Shown here: in pieces, positions 1 through 7,163 of the stretch
Numbering within the stretch: the first letter of the stretch is position 1
Layout of the letters: each line of letters opens with the position of its first letter
Origin: CAYFWT01 sp964346955
GTDB lineage: Bacteria; Patescibacteriota; Minisyncoccia; Portnoybacterales; UBA2143
Reading direction: 5' to 3'
DNA: 35,728 bases
Assembly: GCA_964346955.1 (NCBI GenBank)
Contig: CAYFWT010000028.1
Span: 1-35,728, forward strand
Made by a program: the position numbers and the translations under genes
The notes under the pieces: model-generated
What the model saw: the letters and a program-made list of their open reading frames with translations, nothing else
Told to the model about the DNA's origin: nothing
Database searches by the model: none

Positions 1-31
1 TTGAAGACTTAGCTGATTTTTTCTTTTTCAT
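1..31 (-). CDS. Start of an unknown protein, cut by the left edge
   Basis: Only the first ten codons are inside the window (MKKKKSAKSS, lysine-rich). The start is well supported: an AAGGAGG ribosome binding site (minus strand, 38-44) lies six bases before the ATG at 29-31. It follows the gene at 84-431 by about 50 bases on the same strand, so the two may be co-transcribed. Function cannot be judged. Confidence 0.6.
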   Translation of the reverse strand, partial: MKKKKSAKSS

Positions 32-83
32 GGCTTTCCTCCTTCTAAGATTGCTTTTTGACAATGTCTTTGAATTAAGAATT

Positions 84-431
84 TCAATCTTTAGTTAATT
101 CCTCCTCCAGCCCCTTAGCTTTTTCCAAAAACCTTTTCCGGCCTATCTCAGAAATATAACCACGAGAAGGGCCATCCAATTGGTAATATATTGAATCGAT
201 TTCTTTTCCCTTCTCTATAATTCCTCTAATCCTTTTAGCTAACCCCTCAAAGGCTGGGCCAGTGTTACAACGTAACTCCCACAACTCTTTTAGTAAATTC
301 AAATTTTCCATCAAGGCAGTGAAACGAGGATTGCTAGTATCGTTCTCGCTCATTTTTATTTCAATGACCACCTCGCTAGCGGTAATTCGTCCTAAAATTG
401 GCCTCTTCACTTCAATGCCTAGCTTACGCAT
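84..431 (-). CDS. Hypothetical protein of 115 residues
   Basis: I do not recognise a family. The reading frame is open further upstream, but I chose the ATG at 429-431 (MRKLGIEVKRP...) because a strong AAAGGAGGG ribosome binding site lies about eight bases in front of it, while the upstream ATG at 476 has none. The protein is soluble and charged, with no signal peptide or membrane segment. It appears to have a beta-rich N-terminal third (VKRPILGRITASEVVIEIK) followed by helices. The C-terminal part mentions a glycine/arginine stretch (PSRGYISEIGRKRF) and then a charged helix. The next gene downstream starts about 50 bases after its stop. A TTGACA box at 514-519 lies upstream, but its spacing to the nearest TATAAT is 21 bases, so the promoter is uncertain. 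Confidence 0.6.
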   Translation of the reverse strand: MRKLGIEVKRPILGRITASEVVIEIKMSENDTSNPRFTALMENLNLLKELWELRCNTGPAFEGLAKRIRGIIEKGKEIDSIYYQLDGPSRGYISEIGRKRFLEKAKGLEEELTKD

Positions 432-557
432 CTCATATCCCTCCTTTAGATAAATTGTTAAAGAAGCTAAAATCACCTCATTAGTGATTATACTTTATCA
501 AGATATAAAATTTTGTCAATCAGCAGACAGAGGTAGACAAGAAAAAGGGAGAACCTA

Positions 558-587
558 TTGACTTGTTAAAAGTAATAGAGGTATAAT
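558..587 (+). promoter_or_regulatory. Promoter of the zinc-ribbon gene
   Basis: TTGACT at 558-563 and TATAAT at 582-587 are separated by 18 bases. This is the only clear plus-strand promoter in the window and predicts a transcript starting near 594, about 200 bases before the likely start codon. Confidence 0.7.
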
Positions 588-593
588 AACTTT

Positions 594-795
594 AGGCTTA
601 TAAGTCGAGGTATCTTAAAGTAAGTCTTTAATAATTTCGAAAAATTAGCGAAGGCCCAAATAAGTGGACCCCGTGGTGAAATTTCTTTACTGCAGGGTAG
701 AGCGACTTAAGAGTCATAAAGGTCGCTTTTTGTTTTTAATTCGTTGCCTGCCAGCGTTGAGTACAGCGATTGGTGGCAGGTACATCAATTTCGTT
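594..795 (+). ncRNA. Long structured 5' leader (candidate cis-regulatory RNA or small RNA)
   Basis: Three consecutive hairpins lie between the promoter and the zinc-ribbon gene. Hairpin 1 (668-698) pairs CCCcGTGGTGAA with TTTACTGCaGGG and uses several G-U pairs. These become A-C mismatches on the other strand, so the functional RNA should be the plus strand. Hairpin 2 (701-727, AGCGACTT with AAGGTCGCT, one bulge) is followed by TTTTTGTTTTT and looks like an intrinsic terminator. Hairpin 3 (747-780) pairs CCTGCCA with TGGCAGG around an inner CG.TG/CA.CG stem. A terminator inside a leader suggests attenuation, or a separate small RNA of about 140 nt. I do not recognise a known riboswitch class. 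Confidence 0.5.
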
Positions 796-1026
796 ATGGT
801 CTTCAAAAAATCTAGCGAACAACCAGAAGAAAGTCTCCCCCCCAAAGAGGACTTTCCTCCTCGGGAAAAAGGAGATTTTCCTCCTCGCGAGATGGTTAAG
901 GGAAACTGGAATTGTGCTGATTGTGGAACAGAAATAACTGAACTTCCCTTTGAGCCATCTCCAGACAGACCGATTTACTGCAAAGAGTGTTGGGCAAAGA
1001 GAAGGTCTCAAAGATTCAAACGGTAA
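796..1026 (+). CDS. Small CxxC...CxxC zinc-ribbon protein
   Basis: This is a 76-residue protein whose C-terminal 40 residues form a zinc ribbon: CADC, 18 residues, then CKEC, ending in a basic tail (WAKRRSQRFKR). The middle is a proline-rich linker with a repeated FPPRE motif. Such short CxxC-x17/18-CxxC proteins are frequent in CPR genomes and are usually assumed to bind nucleic acid; the function is unknown. The frame is open back to a GTG at 664, but that segment overlaps the three leader hairpins and would encode an unlikely peptide. I therefore prefer the ATG at 796 (MVFKKSSEQPEE), although it has no ribosome binding site. It is the only plus-strand gene of the window and is followed directly by a strong terminator. 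Confidence 0.65.
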   Translation: MVFKKSSEQPEESLPPKEDFPPREKGDFPPREMVKGNWNCADCGTEITELPFEPSPDRPIYCKECWAKRRSQRFKR

Positions 1027-1031
1027 TCCAG

Positions 1032-1066
1032 AAAAAAGCCCCGCCAAATTCTGGCGGGGCTTTTTT
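1032..1066. terminator. Bidirectional intrinsic terminator
   Basis: A perfect 9-bp stem (GCCCCGCCA 1038-1046 with TGGCGGGGC 1052-1060) is flanked by A6 on the left and T6 on the right. It lies between convergent genes and can end both the zinc-ribbon gene and the phospholipase-like gene. Confidence 0.9.
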
Positions 1067-1093
1067 ATTTTAATTTGCTGAAACAAGGTAGTT

Positions 1094-2056
1094 TTACCAA
1101 GGATAGGTCTCTATGCCATGAAATTCTAACTGTTCATCTACATATTCAAGAGTGGCGGCTAGCTCTTCATCATAATCATTTTCAACTATCAAAATAGCCG
1201 CCTCTAAAGCATCCTTCATTAATTCAGTTGGCACAGTAACGATAATTCCATACTCTTTTTCTAATCTTTCTCCAGCCAACTGAGCTCCTTGCTGGGCCAT
1301 CAAATCTAGAGCATTAGCTTGGGTCAAGATTCCGCCATAAAGCTCCATATATTCTTTAAATTGTTTTTCCGTGTTGATAATAAAGATTACTGCCTCAAAA
1401 TATCTTATTCCCGCTTGCTGGGCAAAATCCCTAGCATAGGCTCTAGCTAACAAAAACGGCACAAAGGGACTTCTAAATTTAGCGGCGGTGAGTATCTCTG
1501 GGCCAACTTGTTTGTCTTCATTTTGACTAACTAAATAATCAACGGCGCTCTCAACACTTGCATCAGCAAAGATTAAAGCTAATTCCTCAACTAATTCTGG
1601 GGTGTAAGGAATACTGTTGGCCGCTAAAAATGCTGCTATCTCAGGTTCTAGGAGAGGCGCTAATATCTTTCTCTTGATAACTACATAACCTTCTCCAGGG
1701 ACAGGAATAGTCTGACAAGTAGTCGAGGCCGTCGCATCAGCCGCCCAGGCTTCGTTATGGCTGACAAATCCATAAGCAAAAGCCTTTTTTCTACCAAAAG
1801 CAGCTCTTTCCACCACTTTCATAAAATTATAATGCGTTTGGTTAAATAAATAATCCTGATACTCATAACCAAACATTAAATTAAACATGTCTGGAACGAC
1901 TGCTCCATACATTTCTAAACGATTAGTAATTCCATATTTATTTCCCAGTTCTTTAGCTAAATAAGTATGGGTGGCTGTTCCCCAGGCAAAGGCTGAAGCA
2001 GGTGTAGTCGCTAAAATTATAGTGACAATTAAACTTAAAACTAATTTATTTTTCAT
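1094..2056 (-). CDS. Secreted zinc-dependent phospholipase C-like protein
   Basis: The 320-residue protein begins with a clear signal peptide ending ASAFA, with predicted cleavage just before Trp25. In the zinc-dependent phospholipase C / P1-nuclease fold the N-terminal Trp itself binds zinc, so a mature protein starting W-G fits the family well. Other likely metal ligands are in the expected order: His30 (WGTATH), Asp56 (VVPDMFN), His75 (THYN), His100 and Asp107 (GFVSHNEAWAAD). The C-terminal half is helical and has no recognised domain. It probably acts on phospholipids outside the cell, but the substrate cannot be read from sequence. It is transcribed alone: an extended -10 lies upstream and the shared terminator at 1032-1066 follows. 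Alternative: a nuclease or structural member of the same fold. Confidence 0.75.
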   Translation of the reverse strand: MKNKLVLSLIVTIILATTPASAFAWGTATHTYLAKELGNKYGITNRLEMYGAVVPDMFNLMFGYEYQDYLFNQTHYNFMKVVERAAFGRKKAFAYGFVSHNEAWAADATASTTCQTIPVPGEGYVVIKRKILAPLLEPEIAAFLAANSIPYTPELVEELALIFADASVESAVDYLVSQNEDKQVGPEILTAAKFRSPFVPFLLARAYARDFAQQAGIRYFEAVIFIINTEKQFKEYMELYGGILTQANALDLMAQQGAQLAGERLEKEYGIIVTVPTELMKDALEAAILIVENDYDEELAATLEYVDEQLEFHGIETYPW

Positions 2057-2111
2057 CTTTTTGCTTTATCCCCCTTAAAGCGATTAAGTTAATTTGACCT
2101 TTTGATATTTA

Positions 2112-2120
2112 ATTATACCA
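2112..2120 (-). promoter_or_regulatory. Extended -10 promoter of the phospholipase-like gene
   Basis: On the minus strand the sequence reads TTGGTATAAT, an extended -10 element about 55 bases before the ATG. No good -35 box is visible. A GGGGGA ribosome binding site lies about 12 bases before the start codon. Confidence 0.55.
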
Positions 2121-2146
2121 AAAACCTGATTTAATTAGAATAAACT

Positions 2147-2171
2147 AAAAGCCGGGAGATTCCCGGCTTTT
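2147..2171 (-). terminator. Terminator of the large surface-protein gene
   Basis: A perfect 7-bp stem (GCCGGGA 2151-2157 with TCCCGGC 2161-2167), loop GAT, is flanked by A4 and T4. It starts a few bases after the stop codon of the minus-strand gene at 2176. Confidence 0.85.
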
Positions 2172-2175
2172 AGTT

Positions 2176-5100
2176 TTAGACTTTCTCTTTTTTCTCTTTT
2201 CTCTTCTTATACCAGAAAAACAAGGCAATTAATATGGCGATAATCAGAAGCAAAAGCCAAGTGCCAGAACAGCAGAAATAAGAGTATAAAATAATTAAGA
2301 TAACTATAATCAGAGGAAAAATCCACTGACTTCTCTTCTTTTCTTGAAGCATAAGCAGCAAGCCTTCTTCTTTCTTTTCTTTTTTCTTTCTCGCTTCTAA
2401 TAAGAGCCATAAAACGACTAAGGCCAAGATAATCAAGAAGGAAAACCAGCAGAAATTATCTAAACGGAAGAGGCTACCAATAGCCGCTAAAAGTCCGGTT
2501 GGCTCTTCTTCCTCAAGTTCCTCTTCTTCGAGTTTTTCTTCCTCAGGTTTTTCCTTTTCAACAAATTCAAGAATTTCCTCTGCTTCAGCTTCAGTGATTA
2601 AAGGAATCTCTTTCTCAGCCTCTTCAACCTCAGCTGGCATCTTTTCTTCAAGAGGAACCTCTTCAATCACCTCTTCTTCAATAATCTTTTCTTCAGGTGC
2701 TTCTTCTGGTACTTCTCCGGGAAGGCATTTAGTCTTAAAAGTTATTTCAACTCCTAAAATCTCCGGCGATCGATGAGAAATAGCTCGCCAGTAGTAATTA
2801 GTGCAAGGAGTTAATTCAGTAACTAAGACAGTGTGATAGGTAACTTTAGTGGAATCCTCAACGGTGGAAGAGAGATAACTATAATTGGGCGGGATAGCTA
2901 AAGGATTAGCCAAATCAATATGGGACTCAGTATCATAGACCACCCGGCTAGTCGCTGAGAGATTGGTAAACCAAGTCAAGGTAGCTCTATCAGTTTGAAC
3001 TTCTTGGGTTCTCTCATTGAAGATGATTAAGCCAGTCGGGCCACCGCCACCACCGCCGCCCACGGCAACCGCTTTGGGAGGAGCCGGACCTGGGCCAGGC
3101 GGAGCACAAGCTGGGTCACCAGAACAATTACTGTCATTGCAGTCAACGGCCTGGTCACAGTCATCATCGAGGCTATTATCACAGATTTCTGTTGCCCCAG
3201 GATAAACATCTGGATTAGTATCATCACAATCAATTGGCCCACAATCACCGCCTTCAATGGCATAATCATCGCCATCGTCATCAGTGCAAGATAAGTAATT
3301 AGCAAAATCAATTTCTGATAAATTCTGACCTGGTTCTAAAGTAAATTCCCAATAAGGAGTACTCGTTGGATAAGTCTGCAGCCAGCCAGTTTGATCTACC
3401 AGAGACTCGTTGACTCGGTAATCGCCGGCTAACAGCTCTTCAAAAAGATAACAGCCCTGGCCTTCTCCTTCTAACTGGGTAGTGGTAGTGGCTAGTTCTT
3501 GCCAACTCTGACCATCATATTTTTCTAAAATAATGGTCCAGCCACCCAGTTTTTCTTCCTCAGGGTCAATCAAACTATTATTATTAGCGTCATGATATTT
3601 ACAACCAGCCATACTACCAATTATCTCCTGACAACTGTCATTTAGAGCACCCGGTGTTCCTAAATCACCATCACCATAAGAGGAGCTGGATTCACACCAA
3701 TTGCTACCCAAATTATTATCCAGAGCAGGATGAGCTAAAATCATGGAAGTACCAGTGGGATCTGGGAAAGTAGTACCATCATCATATACCACCCGGTCAA
3801 TTTCTATCTGATTACATTCAAGAATAATTTCATCATCAGCATTACCCAAAATAAAGCTGGAATAAACATAATCAGGAGTAACCCCGCCATTCTGACTAGG
3901 GTCACCATTTCTGGCCAAAACTAGATATCCGCCTACTGGAATAACTAAAGAGGAAGTGGCAATAGCATGACTATCAGTACCATTGTCCCTAATAACACAC
4001 CCATTAAGCTCAAGGGGACTGCTGGTGGCATTGTAGAGTTCAAACCATTCACCATAGGTATCAGAAACCGCCGCTGGATTTTGCATTATCTCATTGATAA
4101 CAATGTCGCCAGGACTAACTTCTTTTGGAGGCTCTTCTTCAATTTGGCAAGTAGCCGAACAACCATCACCATCAACAGTATTACCATCATCACATTCCTC
4201 ATAACCTTCATCCAAATTCCCATCACCACAATAAGGACCAGTTAGTTCGATGATGTCACACTCTAAAGAACAATAGGTACAAGTGGAGCCATATTCGGGC
4301 GTACATTCAACCCCGTTATTCTCTCCTTCATCACATTCCTCACAAGGATCTAAAACTCCATTACCACAATAAGGCTCCTCTATTTGATAATTACCAAAAT
4401 CAACAGTAATTGGCTCGCCTTCAACAACAGTAACATCTTGGAATAAAAACGTACTATTGTTCCAGCCTGCCTTCAAAATTTCTTCTATCCGATAATCGCC
4501 TGGTTCAACTGAAGCAAAACAATAATGACCATCCTCATCAGTAATTTGAGTATCAATAATTTCCCAACCAGAACAATGTAAGGCCTTAACTCCATCAACA
4601 TCATAGCCATCAGCTACTCCACCGAAATCATCAAGATTAGTCTCATCAACTAATTTTACATACTGAGCCCAAGCCAGCGACCCTAAATCAAATTGACTAT
4701 CTAAACAACCGATCCCCAAGTCTTGCCAAGTACCGTCTTGACCAGTTTGAGAAGCATAGAGGCGAACTTTCTCTGAATAGTCTTGGCAATCAGGACTACC
4801 ATAGGTTGTCTCAACCACTTCTATATCATTACCTGAGCCATTAATAATTAAGTTATCGAATTTTAAAATTAATTCTCCATTGAAACCTAAAGAGACAAAA
4901 TTCAATGTCTCATCATCTTGAGCTGGCCCTAAGGCATTAACCGGGTTGGTTCTTTCAGGATCAAGTTCGGAGTAATCGTCTTTTCTGCCCGGATTATACT
5001 CAATCACTTCATCGGCCCATTCCTCGCTTTCGAGACAAGCAGCAGCTTGCTTTAATTGAATAGTCCAATTCTCCAGGCCTGGTTCATCGTCATTAAGACC

Positions 5101-6588
5101 ATTTTCATTAAGGTCGTTAAATTTAATTCCTGAAATAACACAAACTGGCGGAGGAACAGGCGCATTAAAGGCAATACAGTAATAAGTCTCACCTAATTCC
5201 GGAGAGCTAACTAAATCATAATTATCATATCGATAGACATCATTATGACAATACATCTCAGCACTAACATCATCCTCAGTAGGCCCTTGGGGTGGATAAG
5301 TAAAAGGAATATATCCTTGTTTAAGATTCTCCCTGACCCAAATTCCAGAAGCCTCTTCAAGATTATCAATGGTCACCATAGCTGGTGTTTCTTCACCAGT
5401 AGAACTATCAAAGTTTTTCCAATCATTATAATTAGTACCAGTATTAGTGTTTGGCCCACAATTAAACTCGCAAGATGACGGGGTCCCATCAGCTGGACCA
5501 AGGTGATCACCATTTAGCTTATCAACTCCTTGAGTGCATTGCTTATCTTGAAAACCCCACTGGAAGTCCCAGCCTGATTCAAGAGAACAGTCAGGATGAC
5601 TGGCTAAAAATTCGCTAGCCGTATTCTCATCAATCATCGAAGGAGTGCTACTGGTACCGGCTCCCCAATTTGGTAAATCTTCTTCGCTTTGACAAACTAT
5701 TTTATAGCCCAAAATAGTTACTTCTGAAGGAACAATTTGCTGGTTGCCAAAATTTAGGCCAGAGATATCATCGCTTGTTACCTCAATAAGGTGGCAACCA
5801 TTATCTTCTGTGGGATAGGTTTGCTGCCAACCATCTTGTTGAACTTCACAGACCGTATAAAGACCTGGCAATAAATCATCAAAGCTATAATGCCCTTGCT
5901 CATCAGTGGTAGTGGAACTACTAAAACAATCAGGACCTTCAATGGTAATAGTCCATTCTTCAAGGCCTGATTCACAACAATTATCCTTTATCCCATTGCC
6001 ATTTTCATCATTAAACTTCATTCCAGAAATAGCATAGGTTGGTTGAGAAGGTTCATGGCAACTTGGCCCAGGAATAACTAAATCAAAATGGGGTTGATTG
6101 CCATGGTTCTCATCCCCTGCTTGGCCAGCTTTAATTACGGCGACAGCTCCTTCGCTATCAATTTCTGGCTGTCCATTAATGGTAATGGCAAAAGTTATCC
6201 CTGAAGGAGTCCAATCATAATCACCTTCCCATTTAACCCCATCATGAAGGGTAGAACCATCAAAACCAACCCCATTAGGTTCGGGAGCGGCGCTGACAAA
6301 ACGTTCCCCTAAATTATCAGAAAAACAAGGCTGCCAAACCCAATGGGAAAGAGCTGGACCATCCCCCGTTTTATAAACTGTATAACTCCAGGTTGAGGTG
6401 TCAGTATCAATTGTTCGACCATTGAAGACAATATCATAAACATTATCCCCTGAAGGACAACAGGCCAGCGCTGGGCTAACTGGCAAAAATACAAAACCAC
6501 CCACCAAAATTGCCGTCAATATTAATCTAAGAGTCTTCTTAGAATGTAATTGTCTCAAGTTATAGAAACCAATTAAAAAAATACCCAT
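2176..6588 (-). CDS. Giant multidomain surface protein (SdrD-B-like, Cys-rich, lamin-tail, MopE-like, C-terminal membrane anchor)
   Basis: At 1470 residues this is the largest gene here. In order I see: a signal peptide ending PALA (cut near residue 42); an N-terminal domain; a SdrD-B/Cna-type domain (about 185-285, ISGMKFNDENGNGIKD ... DEQGHYSFDDLLPGLY); a second such domain from about 482, split by a jelly-roll-like insertion; two cysteine-rich repeats (GNGVLDPCEECDEG, CDDGNTVDGDGCSATC); a lamin-tail domain (about 826-960, DIVINEIMQNP); a third SdrD-B-like domain; a MopE-type Asp-rich metal-binding segment (about 1095-1155, DDDGDDY, CDDTNPDVYPGATEICDN); a glycine-rich linker; a fibronectin/phosphatase-N-like domain (LTWFTNLSATSRVVYD); a long Glu-rich stalk; and three membrane segments with Lys/Arg tails. 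It is probably displayed on the cell surface for adhesion or scaffolding. The stop is followed by a terminator and the gene appears monocistronic. Confidence 0.85.
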   Translation of the reverse strand: MGIFLIGFYNLRQLHSKKTLRLILTAILVGGFVFLPVSPALACCPSGDNVYDIVFNGRTIDTDTSTWSYTVYKTGDGPALSHWVWQPCFSDNLGERFVSAAPEPNGVGFDGSTLHDGVKWEGDYDWTPSGITFAITINGQPEIDSEGAVAVIKAGQAGDENHGNQPHFDLVIPGPSCHEPSQPTYAISGMKFNDENGNGIKDNCCESGLEEWTITIEGPDCFSSSTTTDEQGHYSFDDLLPGLYTVCEVQQDGWQQTYPTEDNGCHLIEVTSDDISGLNFGNQQIVPSEVTILGYKIVCQSEEDLPNWGAGTSSTPSMIDENTASEFLASHPDCSLESGWDFQWGFQDKQCTQGVDKLNGDHLGPADGTPSSCEFNCGPNTNTGTNYNDWKNFDSSTGEETPAMVTIDNLEEASGIWVRENLKQGYIPFTYPPQGPTEDDVSAEMYCHNDVYRYDNYDLVSSPELGETYYCIAFNAPVPPPVCVISGIKFNDLNENGLNDDEPGLENWTIQLKQAAACLESEEWADEVIEYNPGRKDDYSELDPERTNPVNALGPAQDDETLNFVSLGFNGELILKFDNLIINGSGNDIEVVETTYGSPDCQDYSEKVRLYASQTGQDGTWQDLGIGCLDSQFDLGSLAWAQYVKLVDETNLDDFGGVADGYDVDGVKALHCSGWEIIDTQITDEDGHYCFASVEPGDYRIEEILKAGWNNSTFLFQDVTVVEGEPITVDFGNYQIEEPYCGNGVLDPCEECDEGENNGVECTPEYGSTCTYCSLECDIIELTGPYCGDGNLDEGYEECDDGNTVDGDGCSATCQIEEEPPKEVSPGDIVINEIMQNPAAVSDTYGEWFELYNATSSPLELNGCVIRDNGTDSHAIATSSLVIPVGGYLVLARNGDPSQNGGVTPDYVYSSFILGNADDEIILECNQIEIDRVVYDDGTTFPDPTGTSMILAHPALDNNLGSNWCESSSSYGDGDLGTPGALNDSCQEIIGSMAGCKYHDANNNSLIDPEEEKLGGWTIILEKYDGQSWQELATTTTQLEGEGQGCYLFEELLAGDYRVNESLVDQTGWLQTYPTSTPYWEFTLEPGQNLSEIDFANYLSCTDDDGDDYAIEGGDCGPIDCDDTNPDVYPGATEICDNSLDDDCDQAVDCNDSNCSGDPACAPPGPGPAPPKAVAVGGGGGGGPTGLIIFNERTQEVQTDRATLTWFTNLSATSRVVYDTESHIDLANPLAIPPNYSYLSSTVEDSTKVTYHTVLVTELTPCTNYYWRAISHRSPEILGVEITFKTKCLPGEVPEEAPEEKIIEEEVIEEVPLEEKMPAEVEEAEKEIPLITEAEAEEILEFVEKEKPEEEKLEEEELEEEEPTGLLAAIGSLFRLDNFCWFSFLIILALVVLWLLLEARKKKEKKEEGLLLMLQEKKRSQWIFPLIIVILIILYSYFCCSGTWLLLLIIAILIALFFWYKKRKEKKEKV

Positions 6589-7029
6589 AGCTTTGGGATT
6601 CCTTTAATAATAGCTGAATCCTCCTAATAACTGTGCTCAGTACTTCAGCAACTACTACGAGGAATATAGCTAAAGTGAAGCTAATTTTAATAAATCAAAA
6701 CAGACTATGGCCCAGTAGACCTAGCTTTTATGATTTATTATGTTAAGAATAGTCTTTCTCCCCGACGGGAGAAAGGAAGGAACCACAAAGAACAGTTAAA
6801 AATGAGTCCCTCCTTTTTAAGACCTCTTGCCAAATAATCCTTCCTACTGCAATTTGAAAATTTTGGCTGCAAATTATTCAGGATTCGTCAACGTATATTC
6901 TATCATATACGCTTCCTCGTCCTTCACAATTTTCGCTCAAAATTTTCAAATTTCGTAACGAAAAATTATCTGGCAAGAGCTCTTTATTATTCTGGAATCA
7001 TATCATATAAAATTTGGAAAAGCTTGTCA
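6589..7029. other. Long gene-free spacer upstream of the giant surface gene
   Basis: No convincing reading frame exists between 6589 and 7163. The spacer holds a long untranslated leader with a purine-rich GGAGG motif (minus, near 6622-6626) too far from the ATG to serve it, a short CTCCCCGACGGGAG palindrome (near 6757-6770), and the concentric palindrome and Y-shaped element listed separately. Confidence 0.6.
6824..6979. repeat. 156-bp concentric palindrome (MITE-like or long hairpin RNA)
   Basis: Three inverted repeats share exactly the same centre (6901/6902). The outer arms CTCTTGCCAaATAAT (6824-6838) and ATTATcTGGCAAGAG (6965-6979) match at 14 of 15 positions. The middle arms AATTTGAAAATTTTG (6851-6865) and its complement (6938-6952) are perfect. 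The inner arms CGTATAT (6892-6898) and ATATACG (6905-6911) enclose TCTATC. The stretches between the arms are also partly complementary. No transposase is encoded and I see no clear target-site duplication. Confidence 0.75.
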
Positions 7030-7098
7030 AGCCCGTTAGAGGCAGAGTCCCTTCGGAGACTCGACGAGTATCGTCAGATAACTTGCCTCTAACGGGCT
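7030..7098. repeat. Y-shaped palindromic element A (CCCGTTAGA family)
   Basis: A perfect 15-bp outer stem (AGCCCGTTAGAGGCA 7030-7044 with its complement 7084-7098) closes two hairpins. One is GAGTC..GACTC (7045-7062), capped by a C-UUCG-G tetraloop. The other is GACGA-GTA-TCGTC (7063-7075). This makes a three-way junction in single-stranded form. It lies directly downstream (minus strand) of the terminator at 7108-7138. The same architecture recurs at 31028-31103. Confidence 0.8.
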
Positions 7099-7107
7099 CA
7101 AGAGACA

Positions 7108-7138
7108 AAAAGCCCGAGAAAAATCTCGGGCAAAAAAA
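7108..7138 (-). terminator. Terminator of the anchored protein at 7164
   Basis: A perfect 8-bp stem, GCCCGAGA (7112-7119) with TCTCGGGC (7124-7131), loop of four, has U-tracts on either strand (A5 to the left, A7 to the right). It lies some 30 bases after the minus-strand stop codon. Confidence 0.85.
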
Positions 7139-7163
7139 TCAGGACTCCTCTGAATAGAACCAA

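Noticed and set aside
664..795. N-terminal extension of the zinc-ribbon protein from GTG 664
   Set aside because: The segment coincides with three RNA hairpins, including a terminator-like one, and lacks a ribosome binding site. The ATG at 796 gives a protein of expected size.
736..1086. Minus-strand frame of 116 codons
   Set aside because: It runs antisense through the zinc-ribbon gene and the bidirectional terminator and has no family-like features.
3027..3311. Alternative frame inside the giant surface protein
   Set aside because: It is a shadow of the Asp/Gly-rich repeats; the translated sequence is low-complexity hydrophobic and has no start signals.
6455..6465. Lipobox at the signal peptide of the giant surface protein (PALACC)
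   Set aside because: Position -3 and -2 residues do not fit a lipobox, and the C-terminal membrane helices already anchor the protein.
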